Below are positions 34,151-45,087 of a stretch of 64,000 nt of DNA, in pieces. A program made the translations under genes and the position numbers. The DNA is from Pleurodeles waltl. Its lineage: Eukaryota; Chordata; Amphibia; Caudata; Salamandridae. The notes below the pieces were generated by a model. The model searched no databases and was not told where the DNA came from. It saw only the letters and a program-made list of their open reading frames with translations. The stretch is from positions 637,857,465 through 637,921,464 of the forward strand of contig NC_090439.1 of NCBI RefSeq assembly GCF_031143425.1, read 5' to 3'. Numbering within the stretch: the first letter of the stretch is position 1; each line of letters opens with the position of its first letter.

Positions 34151-35121
34151 ACAGGATAAGTAGGAGAACTAATACTTTACTATCTTAATGATCAACATAT
34201 TTCTGTCTGGTGGGCTCCTATGAAGTTGATGACATTGATCAGGACCTGAATCCCTACTGCCTTGCACTTAGTGCCCATACATTCACTCAGCAGTCAGCAA
34301 ACACAGTGAATATACTCATGTTTGAGGTTAAATGTGCAACTCTTACAAAGGGGTAATATTGCTACATGGAAGTCACACTAGACAGTCCCTCTAGTAACAC
34401 ATCTGTTAAAGGGTGATCCCCATGTACATCTATTCGTAAGGAACATCCTTCACATATACATATTTTGGTAGCCTATACGGAGGTTAACATACTTGGTAAT
34501 GAAGCAACACTTCAGTTTGTTCTCAAAATGACCAGTGTTTGGGGGATGGCAGAGATCTGGAACTCTGTACTTGTGGAATCCGAAAAGAATTGTGAAAGGG
34601 TCTTCTCCTTAGCATAAAAGTGTTTAGACACAGAGACTATTTAATCTAAATGGAGAGCTGTCCTCTCCAGGTCTGTATTTTCTTGGACAGTACAGGGGAT
34701 TTTAAATCACTGTATTATACTTCAGACATCCCATTGTTAAAGTCCATGTAGCCTCTAATGGGAGCCATTTCAGCAACACCAAGATTTGGGTGATGTGGTT
34801 ACAATTTTGTGGCAAGACCACAAGCTCATATTATGCTTCTCTAATCTTGCTTTCATTTCACTAGCAGCAGTCAAGAATAACAAAATATACATTTCCCATA
34901 GGGCTTACAGCAAACAAGCCAATGGGAAAGTAATACTAGTACTGAAAGAAATACCAGTCAGCAACAAAGAACACATATTATATCTAACTTGACTGCAATC
35001 AGCCCTCTTTTCTGGCTGCTTGCAATCAAGGTAAGTATTCTTTATTTACATGTTTAAAATGATAGGTTGTTTATACTGATATATATTTGTTAATGCTTAG
35101 AGTATTAACTTTCAAAAACAC
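34151..35121. other. non-coding, nothing recognised
   Basis: Between the Gmr1-like and Harbinger elements. No LTR, gene or known repeat identified. Confidence 0.4.
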
Positions 35122-35489
35122 ACTGGGCCTCATTTACAAGGATTTAGTGCCACCACAGCATAATTTTTTCTGATGCAGCGGCGGCGCTACAATAACTCCA
35201 GATTTACAAAGTGACACTAGAGGCCTCTAGCATCACTTTCCCCTGCCTCGTGTCATTTTTTTAACAGCGCCGAATCTGGCTGCATAAGACACCGACAATG
35301 AAATGCAAGGTAGCTGTTCCCTCTTAAAAAATGACGCTTGGCAGCTAGCCCCGTATTTACATGCCTTCTGTAAAATGGCGCACAGCTAGGAAAAGTCATG
35401 TTAACTCTGACTAGTGTCAAAATTTTTTACTTTTCTGACCAGGCATTAAAATGACTCAGACACAGGTATTTAAAGAAAACACATCCAAA

Positions 35490-37203
35490 GCACTCTGACA
35501 ACCTGGAATACACAATAGATCTACTCTTGCTACAACTTGGGGCACCAAGGAGACCACTGCAACCCCCACCATCACCACCACATGCACCAGCACCACCACA
35601 GTCACCACCACCCGCACCACAGAGGCAGCGTAGGAGAAAAGAGCGCATCTACGCAAGCTGTCATCCCTGATTGCCCTCTTGGAGGCAGAGGATATTACTT
35701 TCTACTGGCTGCACAGGGAGTCCATCATACAACTGCTCTGTCTCATTGCGCCCCAACTGCAGGCAATGGTTGAGAGGACCACCACCATCCCCCCGCTGAC
35801 CAAGCTCCTGTCTGTGCTTCATCTGCGCCACCCTGTGCCATGGCCCTCGTAAATGAGGCCTTAGGTGCTAGATGATAAACCACTGCCCAGGGACAGGTGA
35901 CATGTAACTGTACAAAAGTACAATGCTATGTTGCATTACTCACATCTCACATTTTGGAGGGTAATGCTACACACAGATATCACTCACCATGCTTTAGAGG
36001 CAACTGCCTTGACTAGAAGGTGCTTCTGCATACACAAATTCCATCCTGAAAGCTAAGTGGAACACCTACAATCCCTGTTGCAAGTGTGAATGTGTACCAG
36101 GCGACTTGTATGTAAGTCTAGTTGCATGGACCCCAAATTGCAGTACGATGCAGAAATTGCAGATGACCACACACAAATTTGAAGGATACATGTGTTGTGT
36201 GCACAAATTGGCCACAACTTTGTTACATGTGTACACAATGTTATACCACCCTGACATCCAACCATGGATTGGGAAATTGCACTTGTCACATCATATCACT
36301 CGACTGGAATGTGTGAGGGCATGCTGTGTGGATGGCATCATGGTAAACTTATGGACAATATAGGACATCCAAAGGCATGGCCAAATGTAATGTAAGCCAA
36401 CACCAACATCTGGGGATGAGCATGGACCCATACGTGTGTCTGTGTCAGCGATGTCTGTCATGTCACCAACAACCTAGGCTGGACCTACAAAAAAGTTTCA
36501 CAGCCCTCTTCTGTCTCACCAAATATATAGTGGCAACACAAAACACTGAGTGGACTAGAGAAATGAGAATCAGCCACCATCCAAGCCTGCTCCACAAACA
36601 GGCCGGTCAGGAAATGTAATTGTATGTTTATCTTCCCATGCACTGTATTTGACATCACATACAGTGAGTGAACAGTCCTCTGGAAATGGCACTACACTGC
36701 CATGATTGAACGATCATGTGTTCATAATTAGAAGACGTACATGCATGAAAATATCAATACACATGGCACTTAAGGGCAGGATGTATCCAAAGGAAGTAAT
36801 CTAAAGCAATGACACTTTTTAATCCTTTAACTTTTGAGCTGACCAAGGTTATGGCATTCGGCCATGGACGATGACACCTTTCGCAAACCCACAAACAGAT
36901 GCAGAGAGGGCCTATAACCAGGCACATGTTCGGACCAGGAACATCGTGGAGAGGACGTTTGGCTTGCTACAAGCCCGCTTTCGCTGCCTTGATGTATCAG
37001 GTGGGTGACTGCACTACTCCCCACCCATGATCTGCAAGATGATTCTGGTATGTGCCATTTTGCATAATATCTGTGTAAAAAACAATGTCATCTGGGATGA
37101 GCAGCAGGAGACTCCCTTGGAAGAGGATGAGGATGAGATCCAAAATCATCCAGATATACAGAATTTTGCTGCCGGTGCATGGCGATGTGCCCACATTGTG
37201 TAG
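35490..37203 (+). pseudogene. Harbinger transposase
   Basis: N-terminal Pro/His-rich stretch then RQRRRKERIYAS and, after a frame change, TFYWLHRESIIQLLCLIAPQL (35,695-35,760) and IPPLTKLLSVLHL (35,790-35,830). The middle of the DDE domain is not recognisable between 35,860 and 36,830 (intron, deletion or insertion). The C-terminal part is clear: FANPQTDAERAYNQAH, VRTRNIVERTFGLLQARFRCL (36,925-36,990, containing the conserved Glu), then CKMILVCAILHNICV (37,035-37,080) and an acidic tail ending at the stop 37,201-37,203. Belongs to the HARBI1/DDE_Tnp_4 family. Confidence 0.8.
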
Positions 37204-37916
37204 CATTTCTTTTTGTGAAAACGTGGAATAAGGCATGTCTGCCAAACATGGTAATGGATAATCCCATACAACATATGTCTTGAAGTGTTTGTCAAAGTCC
37301 CATTTCTAAATTAAACAAAACCCATGAAGCCATTAGTAGACCTCAAGAGTCGTCACTATAGTGTGAACACTGTCATCATCCTCTAAGTACCAGACTCAAT
37401 GCACTGCGGTGTGAAAAGTGAGGTGTGTAATATTTGCATATCCTGCAAAAAACATGTTTAACCGAAAACACTCATATCTGCCATTGAACTGTTGTTCAAA
37501 AAGGGAAACAGATAGATAGAAATCACTACGTGATGCATCAGGCCAACACTGTATGTCAAGGTCTGTAAATAGTTGTCAGGACCTGCAACAGTTGATCAGT
37601 GTGAGATATGTGTCAAATAAATGGATGAAAGATTCATAACTCTGGTGACAACTCACAACATCCACATCTTTTGCACTCACATGTATGACAAACAGTAAGA
37701 GCATCAAAGAGGACAGTACATCTCTATGTGTAGCACAGTGCGCGACAAATCAGTGATCATCTTGCATGTAGCCCATCAATGTCTTTGCATGTTGCATGCT
37801 GTTGGCAATAGGTTTGAGTACATCAGGACACAGAATGACATGTATATGGGACAATTAGCTGTAAAATAAATTCACCCAAACCACCTCTACTCACTGTGCA
37901 TCTGACAAAGGATATA

Positions 37917-38804
37917 GGGGGTCATTATGACCCCGGCGGTAGGTGATAATGTGGCGGTAGTACCACCAACAGGCTGGCGGTACATACCCCCACATGACAT
38001 TGGCGGATTGGCTGCAGCCAACCCGCCAATTTACCATTCCTACCACCATGGCGATAGCAGCCGCCCCCGGCGGCCGCTATTGTACCGACTGCGGCATTTT
38101 GAGCCTCCCTACGAAAACCATGGCGGTAGGCCCTATCAGTGACAGGGATTTTTTTCCCTTTCACTGGTTGGAGGCTCACCCACCCCCCAAACACTCCCCA
38201 GACGCCGCCCCTCCATCCACGCTTCCCACCTTCTGATCCCCAGCCCCCATTCACGCACACTCGCAGACACGCACCACGTATACACACACTCACTCACACT
38301 GGCATACACGCATTAATTCACGCATGCATCCATTCATTCTCGCACACATCCGTACACACATTCACACGAACACGCAGACATGCATTGACATTTCCATTCG
38401 GACACTCATTCTCACACATGCACACACACACACACACACAACACCCACTACCCTTCACCCTTGTTGGAAGCCCAACTTACCTGTATCCAGGGGGTCTTCC
38501 GTCAGGGAACAGGATGGGGCGCTGCTACCACCAGCAGTGCCCGCCAGCAGAACACCAGCAGACCGTATCATGTGTCATGATACGGCTGGCCGGCAGCGGT
38601 CTACTGGCATGGCGGTGCTAGCAATAGCAGCGCCACCTTACCACCATCCACCAGTATGGCCACAGCCGGATTTCCGCCCTTCTTGTGGCGGAATTCCGGC
38701 TGCGGTCCTAATTTGGCAGATGAATGGTGGCTGCAGCGACGGTCTTTTGGTGGCCGTTGCCGCGGCGGTAGACGGCTTATACTGCCACTGTCATAATGAG
38801 GGCC
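37917..38804. mobile_element. palindromic element with GGGGGTCATTATGACC end
   Basis: Left end GGGGGTCATTATGACCCC; right end, inverted, GGCCCTCATTATGACAG. Contains CACCAACAGGCTGGCGGTAC, shared with the element at 40,037. A CA-rich tract (38,250-38,450) is followed by ACTTACCT (38,477) and then GC-rich hairpins, including TATCATG/CATGATA and GGAATTCC-type arms. No clean target duplication. Confidence 0.65.
38250..38450. repeat. CA/CACG-rich microsatellite-like tract
   Basis: Imperfect CACACGCA and CATTCA units ending in a pure (CA)n run at 38,420-38,440. Similar in composition to the tract at 1,580-1,940. Confidence 0.7.
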
Positions 38805-38819
38805 TTAGTCTGTAGCTGT

Positions 38820-39330
38820 GGGTCACTACTCCTCACAAATACACCCACATGGAAGCCCAACAGAGTCTAGATCATGGCCTGAACAGGACCTGCTACATTA
38901 TGGAGGAGACTCCCTGAGTACACCAGTATCACTCCTGGAGTAAGGATAGGTTTTGGGAAGATTTTCTCTACTCCCCACCAATAGCAACTAAACCAATACT
39001 ACTGTGCTGGAGTATGGGGAAGATGGGGGAAAGCCCGAAATGTAACGTAAATAGCATCAACATTGCTGAGGTTACAAAAACTAGTCATGGGTGTGGTACA
39101 TACGTGAGTGAAACACACAATGTCAGAACAGCGTGATAACAAGAAAGAGGGTACCCATGTAGGATAACACATAGCATCACAACCAGTGCTTGGCCAAATT
39201 ACATGCCAAGTCACGTTGTGAGAAAGTCACCCAGTTTGCATATACTACACATTTTGAGTCACTGAAAATGTTGTTGAATGACCCTGGGCCTGCTAACCAG
39301 GCAAAAGCACGATTGCCAACAACAGACTCC
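38820..39330. other. Harbinger interior, nothing recognised
   Basis: No domain-bearing frame. Confidence 0.3.
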
Positions 39331-39331
39331 T

Positions 39332-39452
39332 GCAAGTCCCAAGTAGATAATAGGGCAAGGTTGAATCCAAATACCTCTAAGTCCTTAGTAGATAGCACGG
39401 CAAGGTTGATTCAAACTACCTGTAAATCCCTAGTAGATAATAGGGCAGGAAA
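39332..39452. repeat. 45-bp tandem repeat, three units
   Basis: TAGATAATAGGGCAAGG recurs at 39,344, 39,389 (TAGATAGCACGGCAAGG) and 39,433. Because 45 is a multiple of three, the plus frame reads a 15-residue repeat (SLVDNRA type), which is a by-product rather than evidence for a protein. Confidence 0.75.
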
Positions 39453-40036
39453 GGTGTGACTGTATGTCAGATGTGCTGCAAGGTGCTGAGACAAAACTGG
39501 GTGGCAAACTGGCAGTGTGTCCCCTGATGGGAGGCCCCTTGAAGTGGGGAACATGAGCAAATTGCACCATTCACATATACATACTCATGTGTGTACTAAG
39601 TATCACAACACGTGCCTGCACCAGACACTGCCCCCCCCCCCTTGCTTGACAGCCTGCGGTCTGCAATTTGGGACACAGCACATATTGGACATCTGCCCTG
39701 TCCTAAATGTGGGTGTGCGGGCCAATTTCCAGGGCTAGTCCACGGCATCCCTGGGGGTTAACTAAGCAATGGACTCAGGTGCCAATACATAGTTGGCACA
39801 TAGGGCAACCCTCTGAATGTGTAGTGTCCATGAAGCATAGGAAATGTGGCCTATGCGTGGTCCGATCCTTCTAATGCACGTACTTTCACCCATGTACCCT
39901 TTCAATACATACATTGGACACATGGAAAGAGAGGATTGTGTGAAACACAACTGGTCACAGGCAACAAAGGAGCCCATATGACAACAAAAACGATTTCCAC
40001 ATGACACCATACACATATACATATATTTGAGTCATT

Positions 40037-40614
40037 GGGGGTCATTCTGACCCTGGCGGTAATTACCGCCATGGCGGAGGTCGGCGGTAGCACCGCCAAC
40101 AGGCTGGCGGTGCACCGCTGGGCATTCTGACCGCGGCGGTTCAGCCGCGGCCAGAAACGGAAAGTCGGCGGTGTACCGCCGACTTCCCGCTGCCCTTGAG
40201 AATCCTCCATGGCGGCGGAGCGTGCTCCGCCGCCATGGGGATTCTGACACCCCCTACCGCCATCCTGTTCCTGGCGGGTCTCCCGCCAGGAACAGGATGG
40301 CGGTAGGGGGTGCCGCGGGGCCCCCGTAAGAGGGCCCCACGAAGAATTTCAGTGTCTGCTTTGCAGACACTGAAATTAGCGACGGGTGCAACTGCACCCG
40401 TCGCACCTTCCCACTCCGCCGGCTCCATTCTGAGCCGGCGTCCTCGTGGGAAGGGTGTTTCCCGCTGGGCTGGCGGGCGGACTTTCGGCGGTCGCCCGCC
40501 AGCCCAGTGGGAAACCCAGAATGACCGCCGCGGTCTTTTGACCGCGGTACGGTCTTCTGGCGGTTCCCGCTTGGCGGGCGGCTACCGCCGCCCGCCAAGC
40601 TTAGAATCACCCCC
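40037..40614. mobile_element. 578-bp element made of consecutive hairpins
   Basis: Ends GGGGGTCATTCTGACC and, inverted, GGGGGTGATTCTAAGC, with ATT on both sides (40,034-40,036; 40,615-40,617). The interior is back-to-back hairpins: GTCGGCGGTGTACCGCCGAC, CCATGGCGGCGGAGC/GCTCCGCCGCCATGG, CCGCCATCCTGTTCCTGGCGGG with its inverse, AATTTCAGTGTCTGC/GCAGACACTGAAATT, GCGACGGGTGCA/TGCACCCGTCGC, TTTCCCGCTGGGCTGGCGGG with its inverse. No reading frame of its own. Confidence 0.8.
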
Positions 40615-41399
40615 ATTGTGTCAAAACAATTGACGCTTTGTCCCATTGTATGTATTTTCCAGCCATCCCGTATGCCAAAAATTGACGCATGCCAATGCTG
40701 AAGATGTGGATGCTGTGTTCATGGCAGCTCTCATCTATGGGAACACTTGAGCCAGCATAGCAGCAAGGAGGACCTGCATGGCCTGCAACACTGCAGCAAT
40801 GTCAGGGTGAAGGGCACCCAGGGTGGCAGTGAAGGAGTCTTGCTTCCGCTCCATTGACTCCAAGACATTTTGTATTTCCCCCAGCCTGTTGGCAACATTG
40901 CTCGTGGTACTTGGGCTGGGAATTTGCTCATGCCTCAGCCTCATGACACAAGCAATGCCAGACAGAGGCTGCCGGAGGCCAGGGGGTGGAGAGTTGGTGC
41001 CTCATATGGAAGACATGTTGTTCTCATTTGTACTAAGGCACCTCAGGACTGCTTCTAGGGTACCCGCCACAGTCTCAATCCCCACTTGCACCATATCAGC
41101 CAGCTCACGCTGGACTCCTACCAAAGTCTTTTAAAATGTAAGTGCTGGGGCTTGGCAGTCCAGGGCTGTGGTTGAGCTGGCGAGTAGAGCATGTTGGCTG
41201 TGGGGTGGATCATCTAGAGACACTGCAATGCTGTCTAGCCTCATGCAACCGAAGATGGTGTCTAGATGGAACCCAGGATTTGCTGGAGGGTATCCGGATG
41301 CCTGGTTTAAAGTTGGTCATCAGCATCACCAGAGAAGTCTAGGACAGGCAGCTGGCCTGGAGATATGGTGTCATCCTCTGCAATGAAATAGAGTTAAGT

Positions 41400-42837
41400 T
41401 AATGTCAATCTCTGCTAAATGTTGACATGAGTGATCAGGTTTACAAACAATGTTTCCAAGGGAGCACTTATAAGATCTATTTTCAAAGGCCCTAGCAGCA
41501 CACTGTGCAACTGGAGTGTCATTGATGTTGATACTCCAGTGGCACAGTGTGCAGACCCATAAATTGCAAGACCACACCACACCAACTTGTGTCACTTGTT
41601 ATGGCCCTGTAATTATGTATCCCTTTCACTCATTACACTGCATACAAGGTGAGGTCCTGTGGGTGTTCCCCTGCAAGACCCATTGAATCCATAGTAATTT
41701 GAGACATTTGCAGATTTAGATATCTGGAAATGCGTCAGATTCCCATCCAACCTCAGGGATGGCATAGTAGACCTGCAACACAGAGATTAGACATTTTAGT
41801 TCACATTTTTTCATATTTCAATGTTTGCATCATTCAGCAGCACACATATTAAGTGGAAGTTGACATTCAGGATTGTTCAAGTTCAAGAACATGTCCCTTT
41901 GAGCACATGAGCACTCATCCCTGCAGTGCATACACCCCTACACCATGGTGCAACGGTGCAAGTGTTGGCGCCAGGAAGCAGGCAGTACACCATCATAGAG
42001 GGACGTGGTGGGTAGGTGTTTATTGGTATCCCTTTGCCAAATCCCTGTTTGACCTCCTCCAAATCGTACATGTGGCACCATGAGACATTGTTGCATCATT
42101 CTCCTTCTAAGCATGTGCCACATTCTTCCCCCGATCCACATGACATGTAGGTTGTGGTCCCCCGATGGGTTTTCTCTGGCAATCCTTCAGGTATGCCACA
42201 CGCCTTGCCCAGCCAGACCCAGTGGTGCATGTGTATTTGTGTAGGTACCATGCAGAACACATGTCCATTTCCGCCTCATCAGTATGTAGACTCCACATTC
42301 AGATCAAATATAGTGTTGCCATGAGGAGTCAGCACCTCCAATGCAGAGCAGTAGAAGTGTCCCACCATGCCGACACATAATCATTAGTTTGTACACACAT
42401 GATCCAGTGTTGTACATCTTTCACATCACCCACCCTTCATTTGCTAATTTGTAATGGGTTCCTGTGGTTCCTTCCATGGCAGATGACACCTGTGTGCACG
42501 CTCCTGCCCACCTTGTCAGCTGGGTGCAATTTAGTTTTATGCAGGGTACAACAGAAATGTCTATTGCCATGTCCTTATGTGTGTATGCTTCCCGTTGCCC
42601 ACACCTGACCCTCTCAGAAGAGTTGTTTGTCATGTGACACAACCATTCCATTCAGAGGATTTCCATCCTAGATTAGTGCTCATAGGCCCAAGTAGCTACA
42701 TGGTGCAAGGATGCCTGCATTGGAGCTAGGCAGCAGTTTGCGCGCCATTGTCTTGTATTTCAGTTCATACCACACATCCCTGCACTTTCCACATGACACA
42801 GTGCTGCACAGCAAGCTAGCTGACTTCACTACACTGA
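41400..42837. other. Harbinger interior, likely Myb-gene intron
   Basis: Lies between the acceptor at about 41,380 and the donor at about 43,938 of the minus-strand gene. No coding signal. Confidence 0.4.
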
Positions 42838-43008
42838 GGGCCTGATTACAACTTTGGCGGAGGGTGTTAATCCGTCCCAAATGTGACGGATATACCACCC
42901 ACCGTATTACGAGTTCCATAGGATATAATGGACTTGTAATACGGTGGGTGGTACATAAGTCACATTTGAGACAGATTAACACCCTCCGCCAAAGTTGTAA
43001 TCAGGCCC
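42838..43008. mobile_element. 171-bp palindromic MITE, copy 2
   Basis: GGGCCTGATTACAACTTTGG... and its inverse at the right end, near-perfect over most of the length, with TGA on both sides (42,835-42,837; 43,009-43,011). Same length as 20,407-20,577. Confidence 0.9.
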
Positions 43009-43021
43009 TGAGTCTTTTCCT

Positions 43022-43932
43022 CGTACATGATGCACAAAGGGCCTCATTTATGTGGCAGGTACCACAGGACGGTGCAGCAAGTACCTTGCTGCAACGGCCT
43101 GCATCACCGGGAAAGGACAAAGATGCACAGTATTTACAAGCTAAGGCACATTTCTTTCCACTCCCCATGCGCTTGTGCACAAAGTGCTGCCTAGTGTCAA
43201 TGGAGGCACCCTTGCACCATGGTGCATAATGCCTGCCTAGTGGGGATGAATGTTTTTGTGCAGTAAGGGACACTTCCCTGCACAAGATACAATTACAAGA
43301 GGTGTTTTCTTCTTTCTATGTGTGCTGCATTGTGCAGTACACGTAGAAAGTGGTAAAAACAGGACATGAAGATATTTCTCCCTGTTGCATCATTCTTACG
43401 TCACCCTGGGGTGGCGTAGGAATGTGACACATTCCCAGTCTTGTAAATCTGTGACTGCATGAAATCCCTTCAGGTTCCATGGTTGTTGCATGTGAACACC
43501 CCAAGCAACACCCACAGAATGGCCACTTTATGTAGTGTTATGCATGAAAGCTGCCCATATTTACAAGGCCACGAAAAGCAATGCAAGGTGGCTTGCATGG
43601 CCTTGTACATATGGGCTGGCACACTGTGCCTCCGGAACGTCAACAAAAATTTACACTCTAGTGCTGCAGCGTGCCGCAGCGCCTCATAAAAGACGCCCAA
43701 AGTGAGGTACACGTGGAATGATGCTTTCCTTCACACAATGAAGAAAGTGATGTGATAATTCTGGTCTGGGATGTGCTAATTGTGTGAGGTCAGTGCACAT
43801 TACACCGCTTTGCTGTTTAACCATAAGTGCCTCAGTATACTACACTACTGCTTACAGACAGTGCATTCTGGCTCAGGGACATGGCTACCATCCCCTTTTG
43901 ATGTTGCATAATGACCACATTGCCCTCCACTG
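43022..43932. other. Harbinger interior, non-coding
   Basis: Contains an inverted repeat at 43,552-43,617 (GCCCATATTTACAAGGCC against GGCCTTGTACATATGGGC) and GGGCCTCATTTAT at 43,039, suggesting a further small palindromic element; edges not resolved. Confidence 0.35.
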
Positions 43933-44310
43933 TGACTTACCCTATGGTTATTGTAGTTCGTGATATACTGCACTGTTGTGTCCTTGGACTCCGGTCACCA
44001 ACTCCTCAAAGATGACAGCAGCCAGCATCTCCTCCTGGCCATCTAGCACCTCCTGGGGTGCTGGACTTCCACCTCCAGTCTGCAATGGTGCCTTGTGATT
44101 GCTTGCCAGTTTCTCCTTTCTTCTGCGCTTGCAATTATTCCAGCGCTTCTTACAGTCAATGATTATCCTCATCACCTCTGCCACAGTGTTGACTTTGTCC
44201 ACTATGGACTGCCATATGGCCTCTTTCTTCCCTAATGGCAGTTTTGAGGAGACAAATAGGTGTTGTTGATGCTGTGTCACCTCACAGGTCAAGATGTTGT
44301 TTTCCTCCTC

Positions 44311-44430
44311 ACTGAACCTGCACTTCCTCTTCCCTTTCTCCTGGGAGTCTGTCTGGACATCCTGGCTGGTACTGAACCTGCATTTCCTCTTCCCGTTCTC
44401 CTGGGAGTCTGTCTGGACATCCTGGCTGGT
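44311..44430. repeat. 60-bp tandem duplication in the Myb-like gene
   Basis: ACTGAACCTGCACTTCCTC...CTGGCTGGT at 44,311 and again at 44,371, with three differences; ACTG restarts at 44,431. The unit is 20 codons, so the minus-strand frame is kept. Confidence 0.85.
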
Positions 44431-44818
44431 ACTGGGGTTGTTGGGGTTGTCCAGGGGTGTTTTTAGGGGTCTCTATTTCTGCTTCTTCAGTGTCTCCTGT
44501 TTGTATTTATTTTGTGAAGGGGGGTTTTGCAAGTGTTTTTCAGAGGCTTTTAGGTACAAAAGTGACAATACGCTGCCTGGCGTCAGCTTATGTGACGCTA
44601 ATCAGGCTAGCGTCACTTTTTCAGCACTAGCTTCAGTTTGGTTTATGACGCGGCACACATGCTAGCATAATTTTTTTCTACGCTGCCCAGATCCTAATGC
44701 CGTTTTGTGGATACGGTGCAAGGAGGTGTTAGGATCTGTCGTTACACGGTGTTAAGAATTTTGATGCAACGCTGCACTGCAGCAGCTTTGCATCATTTTT
44801 GTAAATGCAGCCCACTAT

Positions 44819-44886
44819 GGGCCATATGTACGAAAGCTTTTTCCCATAGACACAGAATGGGTAAAATCCTTTCGTACATCTGGCCC
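44819..44886. mobile_element. 68-bp MITE, copy 2
   Basis: GGGCCATATGTACGAA...TTCGTACATCTGGCCC with TAT on each side (44,816-44,818; 44,887-44,889). Inverse orientation to the copy at 14,856. Confidence 0.88.
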
Positions 44887-44917
44887 TATGTCTTTCCTTT
44901 TATCTCCCCTCCAGGAC

Positions 44918-45087
44918 CAGTGGCATAACGAAACTTGAGGAGGCCCCCCCAGCATAGTACCTTCAGGGCCCCTTTCCCCCTGGACCCAGCCAGAGGCCTG
45001 CCGCCCGTGGACTGTGCTGGGGAGACCCCCTGGAGCTCAGGGGCCCGCCACAATGCGGGGGCTGCGCGGGCCTTTGTTACGACACTA
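44918..45087. mobile_element. hAT-like element (CAGTGGCATAACGAAAC end), copy 2
   Basis: CAGTGGCATAACGAAAC at the left, TTTGTTACGACACTA at the right. Interior shares ACCCCCTGGAGCTC and CGGGGGCTGCG-like segments with 24,921-25,095. No matching 8-bp duplication, so the ends may have decayed. Confidence 0.65.

Larger units (their letters stand above)
40735..44470 (-). pseudogene. Harbinger Myb/SANT-like accessory gene, two exons
   Basis: Exon 1 (about 44,470-43,939): two 20-residue repeats ending KRKCRFS, then FSEEENNILTCEVTQHQ, LPLGKKEAIWQSIVDKVNTV and IIDCKKRWNNCKRRRKEKLA, the trihelix/Myb-like region of the NAIF1-related partner that carries the Harbinger transposase to DNA. It runs to a GTAAGT donor at 43,938-43,933, although a TAA just before it interrupts the frame. 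Exon 2 (about 41,380-40,735) follows a TTGCAG acceptor and reads EDDTISPGQLPVLDFSGDADDQL, later MVQVGIETVAGTLEAVLRCL and a heptad-like end with SMERKQDSFTATLGAL. Several in-frame stops. Convergent with the transposase. Confidence 0.7.
35125..44813 (+). mobile_element. PIF/Harbinger transposon, 9.7 kb, with nested insertions
   Basis: Left end GGGCCTCATTTACAAGG and right end (inverted) GGGCTGCATTTACAAAA form terminal repeats, flanked by ACT on both sides (35,122-35,124 and 44,814-44,816). Inside are the two genes typical of Harbinger: a transposase on plus near the left end and a Myb/SANT-like gene on minus near the right end. Three palindromic elements (37,917-38,804; 40,037-40,614; 42,838-43,008) have landed inside. 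Both genes are damaged. Alternative: a shorter left element ending at CTCGTAAATGAGGCC (35,848-35,861), since that is also a terminus-like sequence. Confidence 0.75.

Noticed and set aside
35537..35773. His-rich protein frame
   Set aside because: Frame-shifted reading of the Pro-rich N-terminus of the Harbinger transposase.
39190..39459. Protein with 15-residue repeats
   Set aside because: 45-bp tandem repeat inside a transposon; repetition keeps the frame by arithmetic and no domain is seen.
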